In this document: one piece after another, positions 34,865 through 45,946 of the stretch | Layout of the letters: the number at the start of each line of letters is the position of its first letter | How positions within the stretch are numbered: the stretch's first letter is position 1 | Assembly: GCA_028023455.1 (NCBI GenBank) | Contig: JAQFVV010000027.1 | Span: 8,429,845-8,493,844 of the forward strand | Direction: 5' to 3' | DNA from: Epiperipatus broadwayi | Taxonomy: Eukaryota; Onychophora; Udeonychophora; Euonychophora; Peripatidae | DNA: 64,000 nt | Notes under the pieces: generated by a model | The model's input: the letters and a program-made list of their open reading frames with translations, nothing else | Databases searched by the model: none | Told to the model about the DNA's origin: nothing | Made by a program: the position numbers and the translations under genes

Positions 34865-36092
34865 TAAAAAATAAGATAGATGGTATTTGCTATTAAAATG
34901 TTATATCGCAAAGGTGGGTAAAGAGATGGGGATTAAATTTAGTAAAGAAAAATCAAAAGTAATGATGATTAATACTGGGGAAAGTGAAGACAAAGAATTT
35001 TTACTGGGGGATATAGTGTGGTGAATAGATATAACTATTTGGGAATCATCTCAAGTAATCAGAGAAGTTGTTTGGATGAATGGGAGAAAAAATTGATAAA
35101 TGAAGCAAAAAAAAAAGAAAGGGATTGATAAAGAAATTAACAATGTTCTCGTATAATAAATATAATGTAGCTAGAATTGTATGGGAGTGACAGTTGCAGG
35201 GTTAACATATGTTAATGATGCATTATGTGTTAGTAAAGAGGTATTACATTATTTAGAAAAAGTACAAAGAGAAGTAGGAAGACATGCAGAAGTGTGAATG
35301 GCAAAGGAGGCAAGGAGAAATAGGCTGGTCATGTTTTTATATGAGAGATGCAAAAAGCAAAATTAAAATGTCCGGTAGATTGAAATTGATGGATAATAAA
35401 AGAATAGCCAAAATAATATTTAATTGCATTATCAATAAAGGGCAGGCAAGAAGATAAGTGCGAAAGGTAATACGATATGCATAAGATTTAGATAAAGAAT
35501 TTGTCAGTATACTTATACAAAAGGTGGGATGATTGTTTTAGGAGAATTGTTGAGTGTTATACTGGTAAGGAATGGGATAGAAGAATAGATGCATTAATAA
35601 AGAATAGGGTAATGGAGAGTAAAAATTTATAGAAGTAAACTATTGGTTGCGAGTTAATTTATGATAATAGCAAGGAAAGTAGTTTATTGTTTAAGGCTCA
35701 AACGGGATCTTTAGCAACAAGAGAGTATAAACATAAATGGAAAAATATAGGTGATTTAATCTGCAAGTTTGTGTAAGGAAGGCATAGAAAATATAGGCAT
35801 TTGTTAATTGAATGTAAATGTCTGAAAGCAGAAAGGGTGCAAATATGAAGTTGTGGAAGAATAAATATGAACAATGATTATACAGAAAGTGGCTTTATGG
35901 TTTTATGGTGATTTGGGAAAAGATGGATATCAAGGCCTTGGAGTTGACAAAGATTATGTTGTGAAAATAGGATGGAGCAAGATAGAGAAGAGTGAGGAAT
36001 GGAAAGGGAAGTCAATGTGGCTAACAGGTTTCCCTGGGCATAGTTGCTGAGAGATTCCTGACTCTGTATAAGGAGAAATCACAGTGCATCAC
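34865..36092 (+). mobile_element. CR1-like LINE (family D), 5'-truncated copy
   Basis: It matches the 3' third of the longer copy at 44.6-48.8 kb from just after the RT catalytic motif (AAGGTGGGTAAAGAGATGGGGATTAA vs the same at 47595) to the 3' end (GAGAGATTCCTGACTC...GCATCACAT). Frames are broken throughout. Truncation at the 5' end is normal for LINE copies. It abuts the CpG-rich patch on its left. Confidence 0.82.
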
Positions 36093-37325
36093 ATTTCCTT
36101 ATAACAACTAATTTAATTATTGCATTTACATTTTATTTATTTGAAATATCTTGGAAAAAATTAAAACTTTGAGTGAAGGCTATTAACAAATGGCCTACAA
36201 GAAAATATCTTAAGACACTGAGTTTTTCATATTTAATGAATGAGATTCAAAAGTGAATTATACAGAATAAAACATCTCAATAGAATATAGTAAAAACTAT
36301 ATTGTCATTTAAGGTTGTTTTTCAAAATAAAAACATTATTCACAAGAATAATAAATCAGTAATTAAAAAAAAAAAACTGATTTATTATACATTTGTACTT
36401 GAATTGAAATAATTTTCAGAAGTTGAAAAGACTTAATTTATTAACAAAAAATTATGAATTAAACATTTGAGTTAAGAGCATATTTCACTAAATAGTAATT
36501 AATGCTATTTAGGCTAAAAGCTTCACAAAAAAGTTTGTGGTGAATATCATATTTCTGAATTGAGTTTTCTAATTTTTTTATTTTTATAGACTAGAAAATA
36601 CCAATAAGATCCTATAATAATAGGGGCGATGTGTCTGTTTTCAAAAATAAAAAAACCAAAAATAATAATGAAATTTTCATTTTTTAGATCACAGTGCAGT
36701 TGTTGAGCAGTGAGATAGCAAAAACATCACAAACTAATAATAACAGACTTATCCACACCTCTCATAAAACTGCTGCAAATTTAAATATTTTTTATAATTT
36801 CAGATATTCACACATTTTATAGTTTCTCCTCACTTTAATTGTGGTTTCAATTATCAATGATTTAAAGAAAATTAACATAGATTTTTTTTTTTCAACTGTA
36901 ATTTGCAATCCTCATAGAAAAGTTAGCAGCAAATAGGTGTTATAATTTTTCCTGGAAAGTAATTTAAAACTTTTAATATCTTCTCCATCTAATCTGGAGG
37001 AAAACGAGATTAGTACTTGAATTTTTTTATTTTTTAAAATAAGTCTTTAACTGTTCTTTCCATTCAAACTAAAGAAAAGTAAAAAAAAAAAAATTTAAAG
37101 ATTTTGATTTTTTTAACTTAGTTCATTTAATAAAACTAAAATAAAGGATTATCCTTCTTTTTTTTTCTTTGATATCTTTGTCTATTTTTTTTATTAAAAA
37201 TACAGTCATGTATATGCTACATATATGTGTGTGCTGAAAACAGTTCACTATTAATTGTAAAAATAGGTGTCATGACAAGGTTTGGGACAAATGTTATGTG
37301 AGAGGGAGAATAATGAATTATCAAT
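36093..37325. other. AT-rich sequence, nothing recognised
   Basis: A short palindrome (AATAATAAATCAGT ... ACTGATTTATTAT) around a poly-A run lies at 36348-36389. Otherwise there is no supported feature. Confidence 0.5.
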
Positions 37326-37329
37326 CAAA

Positions 37330-37715
37330 TATTCTGTCCCATGAACAGGTCGAGAGTAGTCACATCACATCATCGATTCCATACATTTTTCCACTCTATT
37401 CTCTTCATCGCCCATCTCTTCAATTTCATATAACTCTCCTCAGTTCATATATAATCCAAAAAGGATAATCTTTTTCATCCTTTATTATTTTCACTTCCTA
37501 TTTCTCCAAAACAACTTTCATTAAAATATTCTTAGTATATATCCAATTTAATTTCATTTAGTCAATCAATCTTTCTTTGTTTACTCTTTTCAAAACATTT
37601 TATTCATCACACTGATTTTTTTCTTCCGTCCTCCATAGTCACATCTCAAAGACTTCCAGTGTATTCTTTTTTTTTACTTATTGTCCATGGTTTACAACTA
37701 TACAATACTGTAATA
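37330..37715 (-). mobile_element. LINE family E, 3' fragment
   Basis: On the minus strand it aligns by eye with the end of the 19.4-20.3 kb copy: a shared CCATGGACAATAA-like start, then AAAGTTGTTTTGGAG, then GAAGAGATGGGCGATGAAGAG against GAAGAGCTGGCCAATGAGGAG, and GAATAGAGTGGA. It has multiple stops and is not coding. Confidence 0.6.
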
Positions 37716-38510
37716 ATTAAACAGCATTAAGCTGTTGCACATGCGCTTTGCAGATTTTAACTATAAGTGACTGAATACTAACACTTCAAACACATGATAA
37801 AGTCTTTGGGAAAAGATAGAGTGGCCATCTATCTTTTCGAATCCAAACACTTTTGTATGGGCAAATCTTAAGTGTCTGAAAGTGAAAGAGTGAAGATATT
37901 AAATAATCACTTTAAATTACTTTTACATGCTTGAATGAATGCATTTAATTAATAATAGTAGTTATTTTTAGATTACAAAGAGCCTTAATTAAAACAATTC
38001 TCAAATAATATATCAGAAATTGATATTAACCCACTTGTACCTCTTGAAGACTAATAAAAAAATCAATACTTTACAACATAAACAAAGGATTTTTTTTTTT
38101 TTTTTCAGGGATTTTAGATGAGTCATTAAATTAAGAGAAAAAATGAAACTAGCTACTAGCTGTAATTAGACTTACTATTTAGACATATTAACCAGTTTTT
38201 ATTTTTAAATTTGCATATGATGTAATATATACACATTTTAATTTATCAAATCGGCTTTCTACCATTAATGAATTGCTATTTGCAATAAGATTTGAAATCA
38301 AATATCACATGATGCAGCTTTATAAGTTGAGTATGACTCATTTGTGGATGCAGAGTTCATTGTTTATAAACTATATGCAGAATCTTGTAGTGAAACTCCT
38401 TTGTTTATTTATTTTTAAAGTGCACCCACAAAATAACATTTTTTCTGTGCAGCAGAAACTTGGAATAACCTATATTTTATCAGATAGTACCTGCGTATTT
38501 TACACTTAAA
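37716..38510. other. AT-rich sequence, nothing recognised
   Basis: No supported feature. The ORF at 38273-38509 has no recognisable similarity. Confidence 0.45.
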
Positions 38511-38511
38511 C

Positions 38512-38833
38512 AGATGAGTGAATGCAGAGACTTCTGATCACTCAAAGAAATATGGAGCAATGCATGTTAGGAATAAGAAACTGAAAACAAAATACATGAA
38601 TGAGAACAAACATGTTTTTGACATCATTGAAAGAATTAAAGAGACGAGTTGGGTTAGATATATTTCTGGAAGAGAATAGGTGAACAAGTGAAATCTAGAT
38701 TGTAAAACACCTAGAAAGTGACTGTGGGATGGATGGTTGAAATAAGAAAGTGTGCTGGAGTAATATGGCTAAGATGGATTGAACTTGGAGATTCATTCAT
38801 CCTGCAGAGGATTAATAATAGTTGAAAATGATC
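38512..38833 (+). mobile_element. RTE retrotransposon, 3' fragment
   Basis: It aligns with the last part of the good RTE copy from GAGACTTCTGATCACTCAAAG through the IEKIKR block (TTGAAAGAATTAAAGAGA), TGGGATGGATGG and CATCCTGCAGAGGATT to the 3' end. It is heavily decayed and 5'-truncated. Confidence 0.8.
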
Positions 38834-38957
38834 TCATTTTATCTAAAGTAAAATATGAGAAATTTTTTAATTCTTAATTTTTTTTCCTTGGTATTTGGAA
38901 ATTTGTTTTCAATTATTAAATCTTAAGTATGATGATGGAAATTACCATTAATATTTT

Positions 38958-39052
38958 GGTTTATTTCTTGAGTGCTCATAAGTTTAGGCATCAAAAGTTA
39001 CTGCTAGGCTATAATTCATAGATCTTTAGCTGTAATCTGCCTCTTCACCAAA
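38958..39052 (-). mobile_element. tRNA-derived SINE, eroded copy
   Basis: It has the minus-strand SINE tail order: TTTATTTCTTGAGTGCTCATAAG, then TTTAGGCATCA against the consensus TTCAGGTGCCA. The tRNA-like half is barely recognisable. Confidence 0.45.
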
Positions 39053-39541
39053 CATGAAAACAAAAGTGATTAATAATTAACAAATATTTAATGCAAAATA
39101 AATCATAACACAACTCTGACTTTTATATATATGGTAAAATATTAGTCAATCTCTTAACTAATTGTAGTTATTTGCAATGCAAAAAGCCTAATTTACATAA
39201 ATTAGAAAATGGCAATTCTTGCTGAAGCTTCCTTTGCAAATTGAAAATATCCAATTTTTTTGATTGAATGTTAAACACATTTAATTTTTTTTTCTTAAAA
39301 GATTTGGTAATGTTTTTGATAATGGAATCTGACCACAACAGTTATGCATGATATGATCATGTATTGATTAAGAATTGTGTTTAAGGCTTGATGTCAGTCT
39401 TGTAGAAAATGGGTGCTCTACCATGGTTTATTTGTTGCTTAGATAGTTCATGCTTAATAATTTTTTCATGTAACTAATTGATTCTAGTTCTGATTTAACA
39501 TGTGTTTTTGCTTACAGTTCATAAGAAATATATAAAAAAAG

Positions 39542-39632
39542 TCATGGATTTATTGTTCGGGAGTTAACAAGTTCAATCTCTCGAATCTATCCTGGGACCA
39601 CGATGTCAAGTCGGACACTATACCAAATTGAA
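39542..39632 (-). mobile_element. tRNA-derived SINE
   Basis: On the minus strand: GGTATAGTGTCCGACTTG (A-box side), CCCAGGATAGATTCG (B-box side), GTTAACTCCCGAACAATAAA at the 3' end. It has the same order as the copies at 16.8 and 43.5 kb. Confidence 0.7.
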
Positions 39633-39639
39633 ACAAAAC

Positions 39640-41885
39640 ATTTTAAAATAGTATTTGAATCAGTTTTCATATCAATATCTGCCAGCTGATAGATTTTAAT
39701 TCTGGAATTCTATCTAAGAAATGATATCTTCTGGTTTCTAGTTTAGCTAGAGTTTTGATTATTGATCTCACTAAGACAGATTTCAAATGATATCCATAGC
39801 ATTCTACCTCAAATGGAGTCAGTAAATTCATTAATGAAAATACACAATATTAGAATTCATTTAATATATTTAGACTTGAAAATTTGTGATCGTTATCCAT
39901 TTTTTTCTTCATTCTGATGAATTCACCTTTGATGTATTTTGTGGCAACTTCAAAAGATAATTGTGGTAGTGATATGCATAAAATATTTTGGATAACAATA
40001 GATGAGAGTGTGTGTATATTATATTTTTGAAAATTCAAGAATGGTTTTAAATACCCTTGAAATGTGACTTTTTATGACTTTCTACAGCCTAATTGGACAT
40101 AAGCGATGTATCTTGGATATCATTCTAATCTGTGGACATATTGTATGGTTTATAAGTTAATGTCTAGATATTTATAATAATGTCAGATGAGCAAATGCAG
40201 TAGCAGAATGGAGATTATATTGACCAACCTAATTTCAGAAAAAAACTTCATAAATATCTATATGAAACAGAACAATTTGATTTTCATAATGACTAGAACT
40301 GAAAATAAAAACAATGGTTTTAAATAAATCTTTTGAAATACTTTCATTGAAGACTTGAAAACACGATTTTATGACTTGAATGGTAACAAAACCACCATTG
40401 ATAGATTGGAAACCATTAAAAAATGATTTTAATAAATCTAATAATCCAAGTGAAAATATCCAGTTTTCTTAAATGTTTAAAATCATTTAGATGTGTCAAA
40501 TGAACTAATTTAAAGGTTATAAAAGTTTTTAGACGAATCCATGCAAAGCAACAAATGTTAAACAATCCAGGGGGAGGGAGAATTTTCTTAAACATATATA
40601 TTAGAAATTGTAACATCTAAATTAATGTATCAAATATAAGTTGCTGATGTTCATGATTATAATTACCAATAAAGAACAATTGTAGTTATCCTATTAAATA
40701 GATAAATATTGGGAGTTAAGAACTGAAAAATCCAGAACGAATCCATCTGGGGACAATTCAGAATCTGACATATAGTACTGAATTTTCAAATATCTGACGA
40801 TTTCTTCTTCATATAAATAAACTATCAGTGAAAGAATACATTTTAAGTTGAACCACAATGTTAATGCAGCAGCAAAAATAATAACAGTCCAGTCATCGGA
40901 GATGTTTCTGTTAACAAAAGTACTAAAAAAAAAAAAGATCTGGAGATAGGAACAACGGCTAAAGTTTTTTTTTTACTTACACAAAAATAGGTAGAACCCA
41001 CTGATAAAAATTCATCAATAGGTAGGCATTTGGGAGTGTTTTTAAAGGAAAATATATAATAAATACACCATACCATATGAAAATTAGCAGAAAAATAAAT
41101 TTGACAAATCAAACTGAAAATTGTATACCTGTATTGCACCGAAAAGTTATGGTAAGGAAAAAAAGAACATGAATATAACTGCATAAATAAGTATAAAGTA
41201 GAGCACACAAAAGATTAGGATAGCAGTCTAGGGTAGGAATGATTAGCATTTTATCTAATTCCCCCAATGTATCTGATTAAAAAAAACATGAAAATTGTAA
41301 TTTTAATAACACATTGGCTATGTAGTCTGTGAAGGTAAAATAATCTCAAATTAATATATTTCAAAATCCACAATATATAAAAAAGATTGATCATGGAAAA
41401 TTAACAAGAAAATTTGTAATAAGAATAGTTAGTTACTCAAATTTTATGTGCACTGCTTCAAGTATGTCTGTATTTATCATTTTTATTTTAAAGTATTAAA
41501 CAAGGTTTTTTTAATATACATGTTTTATGTATTATTTACATTGAATTAAATTTTTTTCGAGATAAGTTTAAAACTTGGAATTCTAAAATAAGTAATTGAA
41601 GCATGGATTTAAGAACATTTCTATATAATTGAAATCATTACACATTGTCTGATAAAGACCTATACATAAAGCCTATAAACATCTAAGAAATTTGGATAGC
41701 ATTAAATACTGCCCAGCCAATACTCCAAAAACGTAAATTTTAAACATTTTCTATTTGTGATGTAGGTGATCATCAACAGGTTTAATCTGACTTAAATCTA
41801 CTTAAGTAATAAAATATCTGATATTTACAGAAAATGCATAAAACATTCTTAAGTACATCATACTATTCAGAGTTAACTGATTAAA
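39640..41885. other. AT-rich sequence, nothing recognised
   Basis: No gene is supported. The ORF on the minus strand at 40861-41208 is rich in F, S and L and looks like a chance frame. Confidence 0.45.
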
Positions 41886-41985
41886 CATTTTATTGCTCAT
41901 CTGTTAATAAGTTTGAGCACCAAAAGAAAAATCAGGAATTATGATCAATAAAGTTGTAGCTTCTGTCTGCTGTTCTACACCAAGC
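41886..41985 (-). mobile_element. tRNA-derived SINE, eroded copy
   Basis: The tail-side motifs TTTTATTGCTCATCTG, AATAAGTTTGAGCACCA and a degraded tRNA-like half are in minus-strand order. Similarity is limited to about half of the unit. Confidence 0.4.
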
Positions 41986-41992
41986 AGGTGAA

Positions 41993-43382
41993 TAATTCAA
42001 TTGAATGGTTGGGAAAAAAAACTTGTTTATGTACTATATAATTCAATAATAAATCTGTATGAAACGGGAGAAAAACAGTAATAAAATACATAATTAAATG
42101 CTATTTCTTAACAGTACAAAAATGAAAAAATTTTTAATTCATAAGCAGCAGAATAAACTAAAATTGTTAATTGAAGGATATACATTATTTTAAATTCTAT
42201 CGGAAATATAATATATGCATTAAAAATATAAATATGATCATCCTAACAAATGAATTTTGCAATATAAATCAATCTAAACCACAAATAGATCCACATTTAA
42301 GTATGCAGTTTCATTTTTCTCTTGATGTTTTATGTTGTCTTAATTTCTTAAGCAGAAGACATTTCTGCAATGCATTTCTATCACTAATGAGTAATCCATC
42401 AGGTGTGGAAATTAATCAGATTATGAGGCACACCATTTTAAGACATTTCATGAGCCCTTTTACTTTCACAGTTATCAGAGAAATTCCTAAATATGGCTTC
42501 CTGATCATATACATCTTTGTCAAACAAAACTCACTGACATTCCAATTTGACTCATTAATAATCATACTTTCTTGAGCAAAGATCGCAATTAGGGACTGCC
42601 AGCCTACTAAACCTGTCTGCCATTGCTTTCTTATTTCTCAACGTTAGAAAAATTCCATTATTACAAATAGTATAAAAAGATGTCCGATGGCATGAAAGAC
42701 TATGACTGAAGCCTGCAATAACTGACCAAAGTAAAAAAAAAGACAGTTAAGATTGGATCAGAAACAGTATTTAGTGTTTAATAAACATTCTATCATATAG
42801 GCAGCAGAAGTTTGTTGTTGGGCACTGATTATTCAGTCTGCCTTCATATCTAAAGGTCATTTCCATGTGCAGAACCCATTGATAGCTAAACACAGCACCA
42901 GGTACAATATGATTATTCAAAAAGATTTAATACATCATGCAAGAAATATATTTTTGACTTGCAATAGTTTAGCAAAACTTTGTTGAACACATTTTTATGT
43001 AACCAATGATAACAGAAAGTATTAAATAATTATTAAAATTGAGCTATAATTTTGAAAATTTTCATAGAGATGTTTGCCATTGCAATAAGAAAAAAAACCT
43101 TATAGATTAATTATCACTAAATAGTCTTTGTTTATAAGGCTTTTTGGATTATTAGTGGTAAAAATTACTAATAAAAGTTCTAAAAGTATTATCAAAATTA
43201 TATGACCAATTAGTGTATTATTTAAGTTGATGGATGTGAAACTATATACTATTGTAAAATTATTGCATCAGGTGGGTAAAATGAATGAAAGATAACATAT
43301 TTACTAAAAATTTTATGAACACGAGCTTGGTTTTCATTAGAAGCTGATCCTGTTTATAATATAAAGATAGTGCAATATTGCC
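41993..43382. other. AT-rich sequence with one unassigned 134-codon ORF
   Basis: The ORF at 42171-42575 (plus) starts with a near-cognate codon and includes the run QFHFSLDVLCCLNFLSRRHF. It has no motif I can name and no splice or promoter context, so I do not call it a gene. Nothing else is supported here. Confidence 0.4.
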
Positions 43383-43498
43383 CTGCATGGTTGTAGTAGC
43401 TAGAATAGCATACAATTTAGGGGCAGGAGGTCCTAGAGTTTATTCTGGTGCTCACAGTTCTGACACCCAAACATGAATCCCTGAGCAATAAAGCCATG
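43383..43498 (+). mobile_element. tRNA-derived SINE, first of a tandem pair
   Basis: It contains GGGGCAGGAGGTCCTAGAG, a TTCTGGTGCTCACAG insertion, then TTCTGACACCCAAACATGAA and CTGAGCAATAAAGCCATG at the 3' end. It is followed after 7 bp by a second unit in the same orientation. Confidence 0.65.
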
Positions 43499-43505
43499 TG
43501 CATTT

Positions 43506-43603
43506 AGGCATAGTTGATGGAGCATCCGACTTAGAATCGGGAGTTTCCAGGACCAATTCTGGCACCTGAACTTATGAACTCCCGAGCAATAAACACCAGG
43601 CAT
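43506..43603 (+). mobile_element. tRNA-derived SINE, second of a tandem pair
   Basis: This is the clearest plus-strand copy. GGCATAGTTGATGGAGCAT resembles a tRNA A box region, followed by CCGACTTAGAATCGGGAG (an anticodon-arm-like stem CCGA/TCGG), CAGGACCAATTCTGGC in the B box place, then ACTCCCGAGCAATAAA and a T-rich tail. Confidence 0.75.
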
Positions 43604-44036
43604 TTTTTTTTTGTTTTTTAATGCAATATTAATTGATTTCATCAAATTACTTTAAAAAGTAAAGCTTGATACAGAAGTTAAAAGACAATGTCACTGTATA
43701 TGAAATAAATCAAAGAATACAAGATACGTGAATATATTTATGGTACACATATTTTAAAAAACATCTTTATTTTCTCTTGGAAAAATGATCATTTGTTTTT
43801 GAGGGCCTGTTAATAATATATTGCATACTTTGTATAATATACTATATTACAGTTGTAAAAAGCATTATTAAGGTATGTACATATAAAGTTTTATAATTTT
43901 GTTTTGAGATTGGCCAGGTGTACCAATCCACCAACATTTTGCAGTAAATGAATATAATAATACTTTATAATATAAAACATTATAACATGTAGTCCGTATC
44001 ATTATTTAGTCACTTTAATGCATATTTATAAGATTG

Positions 44037-44171
44037 CTACTGTGAAGTATTTTCACATGCTTTTTGAAATGTTTAATATTTTATGTCAGCCTTACCATGC
44101 AATGAAACCTAATCCTATCACAAATAAAATATTAAATATTTCAAAAAGCATGTGAAAATATTTCATAGTAG
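44037..44171. repeat. palindromic element, about 48-bp arms
   Basis: The left arm (with TTTTCACATGCTTTTTGAAA) and right arm (with TTTCAAAAAGCATGTGAAAA) are reverse complements from about 44037-44084 and 44124-44171, around a 39-base spacer. It is non-coding, probably a small MITE. Confidence 0.7.
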
Positions 44172-45001
44172 GACTATATTAAGACAGACAACATTGAACA
44201 TTTGACAATCTTATTTGAATTAAAATTCAAAACATTATTTAGACAGCAGTTTGTCTTTTTCTCTCTCTCATTACTTCTTTTAATCCTAGAATGTAAACAA
44301 AAAGTTTAAAATAGTTTTCAGTGAAATGTTATCAGTTTTAAAAAATGTTTTCAAATTTTGACAAAATTTTTTTAAAAAATGACTGATTTGCTAACAGATA
44401 AAAGAAGTTTAGAAGAAAAATAAATACATAGAATTTGTAAACAGTGTGATTAATTTCTATCCTTTTTTTAAAAAAAAAATTTTTTTAACCAAAATATTTA
44501 ATTAACTTCTATTTTGGGGGGTGTAAAGAAAAATACTTTCTTTTTATTTTCATAACCAGAAAATTTCTTTAGCGTTAGTTGCATGTATGTATTACCTCTA
44601 TGTGAAGCAACCATTTGCATACGAAAACAGTGTGTAAATGTGATAAGAAGTGAAAAAGTGATTTCTAAGCATAGATAACTTAAAGAGAAAGTCAGAAATG
44701 GAGCAAAACATAGTTGAGGGAGACAGGATGTCAAAGAATAAATAAGATAGAGGTAAAGGATGTAGAAGCAAAATAAAAATCATTAGAGATGAAATGTGAG
44801 CAGATAAAGGTATTGAATAGGAATGATAAGGAAGTCCAGAAGGTGGTAGAGAATGTTATGAATGAAGCAAAGAAAAAACTATGAGATGGTATTGATAGGA
44901 TATTCACTAATTAGAGAATGTTGAGATATAATTGGAAGGGAAAATAGAAACAAGTATATGAGTATGTTTGCCATAAAGTAAAGTAGCAAGAGACTAGAGA
45001 T

Positions 45002-45328
45002 GTGTATGTAATAGTAGGGACTAATACTTTGACAAAGCCATCAGAGAAAGTAATGGATGAATACATAAAATTGTTTAGGAATTTGAGTAGGATTAAAAGA
45101 AGAGTACGAATAGTTGGATTATTACCAAGACTTTCTAAGAGGTTTATGTTAGATAGGGCATGTTTTGTAAATGAGAGATTGAAAAAATTGAGAGAAATGA
45201 TATGTTTGTGGATGTGTGGGACTTTTTTTATTGGGAAGAGGGAATTATATAGTAAAGATGGATTGCACTTAGGAAAACAAGGAAGTGAAGTTTTAGGGAG
45301 TCTGATTTATAAAGAATATAGTTCATGA
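45002..45328 (+). pseudogene. LINE ORF1 fragment, SGNH/GDSL-type esterase domain
   Basis: The open stretch of 108 codons has VIVGTNTL near the start, RVRIVGLLPRLS in the middle (the strand leading to a conserved SGNH block) and FFIGKRELYSKDGLHLGKQG near the end. The D-G-L-H motif supplies the Asp and His of the esterase catalytic triad. The nucleophile Ser block would lie upstream, where frames are broken. Esterase domains are known in ORF1 of CR1-like LINEs, which supports the clade assignment. Not expected to be functional. Confidence 0.65.
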
Positions 45329-45694
45329 AACTTATGAAGGGGTATCAAGTTTTAAATTGCAGAGTTATCAGAAAGAAGAAGAATGGATGATGTAAGAAAT
45401 AAAGGTTAGCTGATTTAGATATAAATGTAGATGTGGAGAGGGAGTGGATCTGTAAAATTAATGGTAAGCAAGTTATTTATAAATGTAATGGAGAAGAAAG
45501 AGTCAAAAGAATTTATAAGAGTAGTTAGGAAAGAAGAAATTGTTAAAAATGGGTATTTGAATATGCAAGGTAGTTGGAGACCAGAAAAGTGGCTGGAATT
45601 AAAGAAATTAAAAATGAAGAGTTTGAGGTATTAGCAGTAGCGGAAATGCATCTAAGATATGACGGACTTGGCATGGCAGGATATAAATAGAAAA

Positions 45695-45946
45695 TCAAAA
45701 AGGGATGGTGGTATAGGAGTTATGTAAAAAAAAATTTAAATACAATTAAATGTTAAAAACATTTGTGGTTTGAAAAAGGTTAGGAAAATGAATGGATGGT
45801 GGCTATACAGTTACTGAAGATAGTCAAAAAAGGGATGGTGGTATAGGAGTTATGTAAAAACAAATTTAAATAGTTAAATGTTAACATTTGTGGTTTGAAA
45901 AAGGTTAGGAAAATGAATGGATGGTGGCTATACAACTACTGAAGAT
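45695..45946 (+). repeat. tandem duplication of about 129 bp in LINE D
   Basis: Units 45695-45823 and 45824-45946 both run from TCAAAAAGGGATGGTGGTAT to CTACTGAAGAT-like ends, with small indels in A-rich parts. The duplication is in the endonuclease region. Confidence 0.85.

Noticed and set aside
40861-41208. 115-codon minus-strand ORF as a membrane protein
   Set aside because: Hydrophobic residues reflect T-rich codons; no start context, splice sites or family resemblance.
42171-42575. 134-codon ORF as a gene
   Set aside because: No recognisable domain, near-cognate start, composition close to random AT-rich DNA.
43506-43578. Possible functional tRNA gene in the SINE
   Set aside because: Only the anticodon-arm-like stem pairs; acceptor and T stems do not, and the unit is repeated with an AATAAA tail as a SINE.
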